Shown: one piece after another, positions 55,322 to 64,000 of the stretch
Position numbering within the stretch: the stretch's first letter is position 1
Layout of the letters: each line of letters starts with the position of its first letter
Assembly (NCBI GenBank): GCA_965153355.1
Contig: OZ231126.1
Location: forward strand, 86,676,001 to 86,740,000
Direction of reading: 5' to 3'
DNA length: 64,000 bases
Source: Flaccisagitta enflata
Lineage: Eukaryota; Chaetognatha; Sagittoidea; Aphragmophora
Program-made: the position numbers and the translations under genes
The notes under the pieces: model-generated
What the model was told of the DNA's origin: nothing
Seen by the model: the letters and a program-made list of their open reading frames with translations, nothing else
The model's database searches: none

Positions 55322-55903
55322 CAGGGTGAACAACCTCAAGTGGGGGAAAGTAAAAGCTACTTACGCCTAAACAACTTAAGATATTCATAATTTGAAAGAT
55401 GCTTCTTGCAGGGAACTGCCTGACATTTGTTTCTCTTGCTTTAGTTGGTCAAAATAGAAAAATTGAAACAGCTAAAAAGATATGTCCAAAATTGTTAAGG
55501 TTCCTTTCCATCCTCAAAAAATTGCTCATTGATTCTCAATCTAACTCAAGTTGCAGAGAAGAAAATGGTATGACTATATCAAGTTTGATATAAAAACCTA
55601 AGAGGCATTCATGGTGCTTCAGGTAGAAACCAAGAATGCATCATTTGGTTCAATAACTGAATGAATCAAAGAATGAAACAACACCATTTATCAGTTTTAA
55701 AGTACTTAAGTCTGAAAGTTATTTTTTGAGCTATTCTTAGTTTTGGACATTTCAAAGATTGTAATGTATCCTCTAAAGCATTTGAGCTAATGCACTCTGC
55801 TTTGGCTTATGTTAAATGTCAGGTAATTTTTTACAATACTGCAAGAGCTGAAATATGATTCTCTGGTAGTTTTTACTTTCCCCACTTGAGCTTGTTCACC
55901 GTG
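55322..55903. mobile_element. TA-flanked MITE (CAGGGTGAACAAC type)
   Basis: Left CAGGGTGAACAACCTCAAGT then GGGGGAAAGTA; right TACTTTCCCCACTTGAGCTT then GTTCACCGTG is the inverted complement. TA at 55320-55321 and 55904-55905. The interior is AT-rich without transposase. End sequence and size resemble the 40,255 element. Confidence 0.75.
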
Positions 55904-56344
55904 TATTGGATACTAGCTCAGTATTTTCTGATACATTCCACATCGATATCAATATTTTGCCCCAATTTGGTTGCTTGTTTTCAACTTTTCTCCTCTTAAC
56001 CACTAGCTGAAACACCCAAGTGTCAATTTTTCCATAACTTTGGTTTGAATTTCGAAAACCTTAACCTCTTAGCCATGAAATCCGCATCGGATTATCGATA
56101 TTTATAAGTCACAGTGCAAACCAGCACGCAATTTGACAAGTCAAAACGATTTATACAATACTTTCTGTTTTTATTCATTCAAAGATTTTTTATTGAGATA
56201 AAGGTTTTGTAGTTGGTAATCATCAATTTTTTGCATAGAAAAGCGTTTTTCTGTACCATATGCTTAGGAAATGTGAGAAAAACGGATGCCAAATTGATGG
56301 ATTTTTAACAAAAATTGATTCTTGTGCATAGACATGTCTTGCGT

Positions 56345-56482
56345 GAAAAACCGAATCTATCTCTGAATTCAAAATTTTGCATTTTGAAAAACATGGCATC
56401 AGTCTAAACACTTTTAAGAAACAGGCCATGTGTTTAAAAATGCAAAATTTTGCATACAGAGACAGATTCGGTTTTTCACGTG
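56345..56482. repeat. Hairpin repeat
   Basis: GCGTGAAAAACCGAATCTAT pairs with TTCGGTTTTTCACG, and AAAATTTTGCATTTTGAAAA pairs with the right-hand ATGCAAAATTTTGCAT block. The TTTTGCATTT..ACACATGGCC phrase recurs at 47,600-47,700. Confidence 0.6.
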
Positions 56483-56983
56483 GCAACACCTAATGTTTTC
56501 CGTGCAATTCTTTTTAAGAAAATCTGTTGTTTCACTGAGTATGCTGTGACTTTACCGATGCGAGATCAATACTATTGGTAAGTTAACCGCTTTTTAATCA
56601 ATCTAGGGAGTATAAAGCATGCATAAGACTTAAGTTTTTGTTATATTTTCGCTGCATAGCAGCGTAATCCATCACAGAACAGAACGATTTGTCAAATTTG
56701 ACGCTGTTCTGCACCACGACATAAAGATTTGGTAGGCATTTGAAGTTGACGATATTTTCCGGTGATTTTGTGGTGATTTGCATGGGAAATGACTTTACCT
56801 TTTTGGATCTCATTCAATTTTGCCCGAAGCAATCTAGGCAAAATTCATGAGGAAAGTGAAGACTTTTTCAAGCTCTAACTGGTGCAAAAAAAAAAAAATC
56901 TCCATTTGGATTTGACAGTTGTTTCATTTTGTCTCAATAATTAGTAAACTGATGCTAAATTACAGAGAAAGAGAAAAAAAAAG

Positions 56984-56988
<5 letters not shown>

Positions 56989-57047
<59 letters not shown>

Positions 57048-57109
57048 GATGGCATAAAGCGTGTGTGTGATGTGACGAGGTTCGTCTTTCCATTTTCTCC
57101 CTCGGGCGA

Positions 57110-57188
<79 letters not shown>

Positions 57189-57189
57189 T
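56989..57189 (+). repeat. (GA)n and (TTTC)n microsatellites
   Basis: GA 56,989-57,045 and TTTC 57,113-57,189, separated by 67 bp. Confidence 0.95.
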
Positions 57190-57654
57190 GAAATTTCTTT
57201 CTTGGCAAAGGATTAGAAGCTGACATGTTATTTAATCTCGCGGAAAAATTCTCCTTCCAAAACTCGACTTCTTCCTTAGGGCAGCGGCCCAAAAAAGTGA
57301 GTTATCAATATTAGTTATGAATGTTTTTTCCCCTGTTTAAAACACCTTTTTTATCACTAGCTAAGCGACTTTATAAAAGGTTGTGTCAGTTGAATGTGAT
57401 GGAACAAAATGCTCGCAATTTAATTATGTGACAAAGATACATCAATGGAGTAATTGACCAACAGACTGATCAACACAGCAAGGTATAGTTCTGTGACTAA
57501 AATTGGCGTAAAGAGTGCATCAAGGTTCAAATCAACTTATTTTAGAAATAATTGCATAAAATGTTACTAAGTCATGTACCATCTTGCTCAAAAATATTGT
57601 CTCAGTAAAAGAAAATTGTTATCTATGTTGTTATTTTTTGTACTAGATTATATT

Positions 57655-57850
57655 TTTAGTCGCATGCATGCAACTCTACAACCCGTTTTGTCCGTCGGTC
57701 GGTCGGTTGGATGGTTGGTCGGTCGGTTGGTCACACTTTACTTTTTTTTTATGATTTTATTACTTTGACCTCACTGCTCCTGCACAAATGGTCTGGTGAC
57801 CTAAAATATAGCCCCTGCCTACCCGCACGCAACTTTGGTAGCTGGCCTTG
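57655..57850 (-). mobile_element. Hairpin-ended MITE, full-length
   Basis: Reverse copy: AGTCGCATGCATGCAACT hairpin, CCGTCGGTCGGTCGGTTGGA array, GACCTC..TGGTCTGGTGACC core, CGCACGCAACTTTGGTAGC 5' end. Confidence 0.85.
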
Positions 57851-58435
57851 GTCTTTACAAATATTTATGATATGTTTTTTGGCACCATGTATTCTTTGTA
57901 TTTATTTAGAAAGATGTAAATAAAAGATTTACATACAATTTTGTAGTCCAAGTTTTTTAAACTTTCTAATAATTTTTTTTCAGCACTTTCACACCTATGT
58001 ATATCAATTTTGAAATTGAAGTCAAACAGTTTGAACTAGAAAAATCTGCTTGGCGGCGAGGCATTTGACAGCTTGTTTGAAGATCTTTCTAATGGTTTAT
58101 ATGATTTTGTCAAAAAAAAAAAAGGAAAATAAACAGGTCAATATTCTTCTTCTCATTTTTTCCTTATTTTCTGCTTGTAGTGGGCGTGAACATTATCACT
58201 CTTGTTGCTCTAAAATCTAAATAAATCAAGCTACTGAGCTCTGCTTGGCGGTATTTTGAAGATTTTTTCTTGCTCCTTCTAACGGTTACTGATTATAATA
58301 GGGTTTTTTAAGTTGTTTGGTCACAAATTAGCCATATCTAGGTGAGACACTATTTTTGAGCAAGATAGTAATTGATGAGAATCATATAACCAAATTGAGC
58401 ACTGTTGATAGTGTATCACTGACCAAGGGACCGCA

Positions 58436-58439
<4 letters not shown>

Positions 58440-58516
<77 letters not shown>

Positions 58517-58820
58517 TCTCTCTCTGGGGACGTTTTTAGAAAGCAAGATACGTGTTTTTGGAAAGGCGTCAGCGTGGACGCGCGGTGGTAAAAGAGACGC
58601 TCGCCATCGTATTGCGCACCATTGCATTGTGCCTCATTGCATTGCGCGCCATCGAATTGAGCGCCATCGCATTGTGCGCCATCGCATTATGCTCCATTAC
58701 ATTGTGCGCCACTGCATCATGCGCCATCGCAATCTAACTATTACATTTTGTTCCATCGTACTGCGCGCCATCGCAACTTGGTCATTGCGTTGCGTGCCAT
58801 TTGCATTTTGCGCCATCATG
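58440..58820 (+). repeat. (CT)n array and 15-bp CGCCATCGCATTGTG minisatellite
   Basis: CT 58,440-58,526. From 58,605 about 14 diverged 15-bp units with CATTG/CATCG words encode a five-residue His/Arg/Ile repeat in one frame, which follows from the period. Confidence 0.85.
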
Positions 58821-60520
58821 CGGTGAAGCGACGAAAACCCCGAGTCATGTGATATAAAACAAATGAACAAAAGAGAAGCCACCGGACTGTCACGCCAAAA
58901 GCAAAAGGTCAAAAGGACAAAAACAAATGGCAAAGGGCCGGACAGACCAACAAAATGTAACTTCTAAAAATGTCATGCTTCCGTTAATGCTCACATTTTT
59001 CACTAAATTGGTAAGACATGGCTTGAATGAGGTATGGCTGAAGTGAAGATTTAGAGTTCAAAGTCGCCTAAAAAATCACGTGACTCATCTTCGCCCTTTC
59101 ATTCCTCCTCCTCCTCCTTCTTTTCCTCCTCCTCTTCCTCCACCACCGCCACTAACACCACCTCCACTTTCTTTTCCTCTCTTAAACGGAAACGGGTTAA
59201 CAATCTAAATAATCTGCCCACCGGAAGGAAGTTGTATTAAAAGAATACGCTCAACGTCATTTTCTTGCTTTTGGCTCAACGTCATTTCCTTGTTTCCACT
59301 CTTTGCCGCCCATCGCGCGACCGCGTGTAAACTGTGACACCTTTTTGGACTTTAGCGTCTCTCTTCTTTCAAGATTAAAATGAGGTCCGGCGAGTATCTA
59401 ACTTGAGTTATTGAGTTAGTAATAAGCACTAGCTTAACAGCCACGCGCTGTTGGGCGGGGGCAGTTTTGTGAAAACCGCTTGCAAAACAGAAATGTTACA
59501 AAAGGAGCTACCGACCAAAACAGCAATAGATTATACAGTAACGCGATGATTATGACAATGTTAATGAGGTTGGCGACAATTATGATGCTGACAGCTCTGA
59601 TCAAAGATCTCACTGATCTAATTTACATATTGCAGCACCCCTTAAACTATAAGTAGTGCCGAATTAACCTGATTATAAACTCATCGCAAAGAATGTCAAG
59701 TCATTTATTGACATCGGCATGTTGCTTAAGAAATAAGATTGAAATGCAACGTTTGGTAATCTAGATAATTAGATGAAAGAATGATATTCTGGATGCGAAC
59801 ATTGGTATGCTTCAAAGGTAAAGATCGGTTCACAGAAAAGTCGCGTAACGGCGTAACAAATTTGTAACGTTTACTATCTTAGTAAATTGAGGGTCTGCTA
59901 AACAAAACGAAACTTGTCATATTTGAAAAGGCTTATATGGCCTAGTTACTTCCCTCTGGTGAGGAATTTGTGACTTTCTAGCTATCTCTGGTGTATATAC
60001 AGGGCTCCTACCTACGAGATTTTGTGATCTAGCCAATAGCTAATAATCTAGCGATTTGTTTAGAATAACCTAGCTAATCTAGCTATTTCTAGCTAATTCT
60101 AGCGGTTTTTAGAAAAAACCGAGTTGATCTAGCTATTTTTAGCTAATTCTAGTTATTTGCTTAAAAGTAATTGTTTGTCTACGAAATTCTTACTACTTCC
60201 CCTCTTTTCTACTTTGACCTCCAGTTTAAACTTAGATATGTGATGACTAGATTTGTCATGTGATTTAACCTGTTTGTTATCATTTTGCTATTCAGCTATT
60301 TATTTTTTGAGAGTCAAAAGCTATTTAATGACTTTAGTGGTTTGGGAAAGGCTGGATATCTTCAGGGGTGATATGTGAATTGATCAGGATATTTTTGTCA
60401 CTGTCCTTCAAAGTGAATCTTTTTACAAAACCCTATGAATTCCCTTGTGCCCTTATGCCCCAAGCTTCTTTAGATCAGTACTTGTTTATTTAGTGATTTT
60501 TTTGTGACATTATTACAATC
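58821..60520. other. Non-coding stretch
   Basis: CTCCTC repeats at 59,105-59,165; a 5' fragment of a hairpin-ended MITE at 59,440-59,480 (GCTGTTGGGCGGGGGCAGTT); TCTAGCTAATTCTAGC repeats at 60,040-60,170. No gene seen. Confidence 0.45.
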
Positions 60521-60522
60521 AT

Positions 60523-60536
60523 ATATATATATGACT

Positions 60537-60605
<69 letters not shown>

Positions 60606-60640
60606 TATAATATATATATGAATTATATATATATATACAA
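60523..60640 (+). repeat. (AT)n microsatellite
   Basis: About 30 uninterrupted AT units plus flanking interrupted ones. Confidence 0.95.
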
Positions 60641-60875
60641 CTAGCAAACTTTCTTGCTATTCGGAAAAAAAGTCTAGCTAATTCTAGCAATTTTTGAGCC
60701 TAAACTAGCAATTTTTTAAAGCTGGAGTTCCCACTAGAAACCAGTCGACCAGTTTCTTTAATTCATAGTTCCTGGTTTAAATCTTGCAAAAAAAAAATCA
60801 TTGCAATCAACGATATTTTCAAAAACCTCATCTTCTCTTTCGCATATATCTACATCAATGTTGGTTCATTTATTT

Positions 60876-61539
60876 ACAGACGAAAGTGAAATACAAGAAG
60901 TTAACCCCCCCAAAACTGTAGCACCCCCCTACAGCCTCATCCACTGAATGAAAAAAGATATATAAGATAAAGAATAGAAGCTTATAGCAATACAATTAGC
61001 CTCATCAGAGCGATTTTGGAATTTCATTCCCACTCTAGAGATAATGCTAAAAAACTAATAAAAAATTGCATTTTCAGCAAAATTTAAAAAATATCATTTT
61101 TAGCTGAGAATTTGACAAATGGACATCTCATGCACTGAGAAAAGGCTACAATTGAGTTTTTATTTGAGTATAGAGATACAAGTGCAAAACACAAGGTTTT
61201 TTCTGAAATTTTTGACTTCATTAGCGATAGTCATTATTCAACAGAAAAAAATAATAATGACTATCGCTAATGAAGTCAAAAATTTCAGAAAAAACATTGT
61301 GTTTTGCACTTGTATCTTTATACTCAAATAAGAACTCAATTGTATCATCTTTAGCTAGTTTTTAAGCTATAACTCTAGATTGGGAATGAAATTCCAAAAT
61401 CGCGCTGATGAGGCTAATTATATTGATATGAGCTGTCATTCCCTATCTCATATGCCTTTCTTCATTCAGCGGTTGAGGCTGTATGGGGGGATGCTACAGT
61501 TTTTGGGGGGTTAACTTCTTGTGTTTCACTTTCGTCTGT
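60876..61539. mobile_element. 664-bp palindromic element, ATTT target duplication
   Basis: ACAGACGAAAGTGAAATACA then AGAAGTTAACCCCCC at the left is matched inverted by GGGGGGTTAACTTCTTGTGT then TTCACTTTCGTCTGT at the right. Arms meet near 61,240 (GCGATAGTCATTATT with its complement). ATTT flanks at 60872-60875 and 61540-61543. It lies between two copies of a TCTAGCTAATTCTAGC...GGAGTTCCCAC sequence (60,671-60,740 and 61,600-61,665). No coding capacity. Confidence 0.8.
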
Positions 61540-61744
61540 ATTTTATGTCACATCATTATGCATAAATACATCTTACTAATTTCTAGCTATAAATAAAAAA
61601 TCTAGCTAATTCTAGCGATTTTTAGGCCTAAACTAGCGAATTCTTAAAAGCCGGAGTTCCCACCAGAGTTACTCCCCTTTGATCCTCGTTATGTTGCTCT
61701 GGGCCAATACACGAACTAACAAAGTAAAGAACTTGACTGCATCA

Positions 61745-61945
61745 GGTAGTAAGAATAACAAGTGACGCGGGGTCACAATATCGTTGCGGACGGGTGGACA
61801 GGGGCATCAAACCCCCATCCACACCCCATGCCCCCCGCCCCCCTCCCCTCCATGGGCACGGAACTGTCAGACATTCCGCTTTCGTTTCCCGAAGTGAGCG
61901 CATGAGCATGAGCATGAGCATGAGCATGAGCGCTTGAGCGCATGA
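61745..61945 (+). mobile_element. Hairpin-ended MITE 5' end (variant flank) and GAGCAT repeats
   Basis: AACAAGTGACGCGGGGTCAC flank, GTTGCGGACGGGTGGACAGG core; 3' part absent. At 61,896-61,945 a hexamer GAGCAT array follows. Confidence 0.6.
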
Positions 61946-62167
61946 GGAATCCAATGTTTTCCTCCGCGTTTATGAACTTTTTCAGATTTTTTTTTAGTGG
62001 TTTACGGATCTTTTAGATGTTTTCTAGATGTTTTTATAGAATTTTATAATTTTGAAGTGCTAAAACGCTGTCTGTACGTGTTGAGAAATGAAGACGGGAA
62101 AGGGAGAAAGAGTGAATGAATTGCATTGATGTCGAAAACTTTTTCTGTATAGTTTCCCCGACATATT

Positions 62168-62352
62168 TTTAGTCACGTGCTGCTCGACTCTACTCCCCAC
62201 ACCCGCAGTGTCCGTCGGTCGGTGGGCCGGTCCGTCTTTTTTTACTTTTTTATGTTTTGTGGTCGTTGGCCTCACTGCTCCTGCCCAAATGCTCTGGAAA
62301 CCTGAAACACAGATCCGGCCCACCAGCATGCGACTGGGGTAGGCCTTGTTTC
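62168..62352 (-). mobile_element. Hairpin-ended MITE, full-length
   Basis: Reverse copy: AGTCACGTGCTGCTCGACTC hairpin, GTCCGTCGGTCGGTGGGCCG array, TTGGCCTCACTGCTCCTGCC core, CAGCATGCGACTGGGGTAGG 5' end. A decayed relative is at 62,910-63,095. Confidence 0.75.
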
Positions 62353-63485
62353 AATACACTCCGACTTCTAAACTTTCGCACCCATAAACTTATGATTTTG
62401 TGAACATGAAAAAAAAGATTGAGAATAGGTCACAAAAGTTGTGAGCATCTTGTGGTCACCGAACTCCAAGTGTAAAGCTCCAGAACATTGCCTGATAGTG
62501 ATACACTGACCAAGTCGGTGCTCCTGGCGTTATCTATCCTTAGACTTATCCCTAGCTCTATGCTCCTAGCCCTATCCTAAGTTCTATGGGTCCGATCCTC
62601 TACCAGACCTATCCAATGCTGAATATGATGATTAGTACAATTGCGATAAACAATCATGAGTTTTTCAGTCATTTTAACCCTTTTCTGGTTTTCACTTGAG
62701 CGTGACGGACCGACCGGCGGAAAGACAGAGCTTCTTACAGAGCTGATCATTCTGCACCACCGCAGCCAATACCACCTCAAATTTCTTCTCCTATTCATCC
62801 TCTCCTCAACACAACGGAAACGGGTTAATAATCAGCTGTAATGAATGTAAATCGCTTGTGTCCTTTGAGTTTGACACTTACAAACAAATTAAGATTTCTT
62901 TTGACATTTATCAGTCACGGACTTGCGACTCTACTGTAAAAGAGGCTTTGTCTGTCCCTCTAGCTCTGGCCATCTGACTATTTATCCATCCTTCGGTCGG
63001 TTAGTCTGCTATACTCGAGTTTAAGATGGCGTGAAGGGGAAGGGGGGGGGGATTTAAGGCCCTGCGATGATAATGTATCCCTGGGTTACTTGTTTTAGAT
63101 GTGTTTTAGACGTTACCTGACTACATCAGAATGCCATTTGCACAAAAAAAGAAAAAAAAAGGTCTGAAAACACATAAGTTTTCATCAACATTTTTATCGA
63201 CCATTGTGTCCAGCTTAATACAGCTGAACCCCGCAATAACGGATGTCACGGGACCGTAAATTTCATCCGTAATAACAGTCTATGGACAAAACGACAATCG
63301 CAACTTTTGCTAATCACTGATAGGATGCTTAAGTGTGATTTTTTTCAAAATGCAGGCTTACAACTGCTAGATAGAAAATTACTAAGGAGTGAAGCAAACT
63401 AATGGAAGTACAATTACTACAGGGAGGCCATGTAAATTGCTGAAATGAACTTTTTATAAACTGAAAGTATATGTTGGCATTGAGT

Positions 63486-64000
63486 CAACTACCCCCCTGC
63501 AAGTGTTGATTACCACCCCCCCAAGTGTCCACTACCCCCCGCAAATATTGATTACCCCCCACCAGTGTTGACTACCCCCTGCAAGTGTCAACTACCCCCC
63601 CCAAGTGTCAACTACCCCCGGCAAGTGTCGACTCCCCTTCGCGAGAATCAACTACCTTCTGCAAATGTTGACTACCCCTTTCAAATGTTGACTACCCCCT
63701 TCAAGTGTTGACTACCCCCTCAAATATCAACTACCCCCGAAAGTGCCGAATACCCCCCACAAGTGTCAACTACCCCTTGCAAGTGTTGTCTACCCCCAAA
63801 AGTGTTGACTACCCCCAAAGTTTTGACTACCCCCGCAAGTGTCAACTACCCTCCCAATTGTCAAGTACCCCTGCAAGTGTTGACTACCCCCACAAGTGTT
63901 AATTACCCCCACAAGTGTCCACTACCCCCAAGTGCTGACTACCCCAAAAGTGTCAACTACTTTAAAAAGTGTTGACTACTACCCCTGAGTCAACTACCCC
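63486..64000 (+). repeat. About 19-bp CTACCCCC minisatellite, runs off the window
   Basis: Some 26 units of CAAGTGTTGACTACCCCC / CAAGTGTCAACTACCCCC with variable C-run length. The GTGTTGACTACC / GTGTCAACTACC alternation recurs throughout. Confidence 0.9.

Noticed and set aside
57574-57923. Plus frames through VLSVGRSVGWLVGR
   Set aside because: Translation of the GGTC/GGTT tetranucleotide tract of a hairpin-ended MITE; the same peptide type recurs wherever the MITE does.
61119-61331. 70-residue plus frame
   Set aside because: Lies across the centre of the palindromic element and has no coding character.

Overview
This is invertebrate metazoan nuclear DNA. The evidence is spliced genes with small phase-matched introns and GT-AG borders, a multi-EGF extracellular protein, a C2H2 zinc-finger gene, long di- to tetranucleotide microsatellites, non-LTR retrotransposon remains and a dense load of small inverted-repeat elements. 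Nothing looks prokaryotic. The phylum cannot be fixed. The commonest element (terminal inverted repeat, internal tetranucleotide array, 3' hairpin) resembles the Helentron-derived elements known from bivalves and other invertebrates, so a lophotrochozoan is a reasonable guess and no more.

Layout. 1-2,221 (minus): three exons of an EGF-repeat protein that leaves the window at its left edge. 2,290-12,800: no gene; TIR elements, tRNA-like SINE pieces and large minisatellites (10-bp arrays at 6.8-7.8 and 8.8-9.4 kb, a 20-bp array at 8.4-8.7 kb, an 18-bp double-palindrome array at 10.3 kb). 12,845-13,897 (minus): the last two exons of an unrecognised gene, with microsatellites and more elements up to 18.7 kb. 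19.5-29.3 kb: palindromic MITEs, a Tc1-like transposase pseudogene, an inverted 90-bp minisatellite, a 1.7-kb TA-flanked TIR element and a LINE fragment. 30-35.2 kb: a 5'-truncated non-LTR retrotransposon with a restriction-like endonuclease, between diverged inverted arms of about 0.7 kb. 37.4-38.7 kb: about 19 near-identical copies of a 71-bp satellite. 45,054-51,892 (plus): a four-exon zinc-finger gene. 52-64 kb: microsatellites, MITEs, two palindromic elements and a minisatellite that runs off the right edge.

The genes show no operon-like or pathway relationship. The clearest stories concern mobile DNA. (1) The hairpin-ended element, with more than 20 copies here, has a short terminal word that changes together at three places: the 5' end and both arms of the 3' hairpin. 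(2) Intron 3 of the zinc-finger gene holds a four-level nest (intron > TIR element > LINE pseudogene > 618-bp palindrome), and removing the palindrome plus one TACT copy restores the LINE reading frame exactly. (3) Several TIR elements carry their own expanded internal minisatellites. (4) Two related TIR families carry a different repeated word each (GTCCTTA or GTGCTTA), and one of them contains a coding-like peptide.
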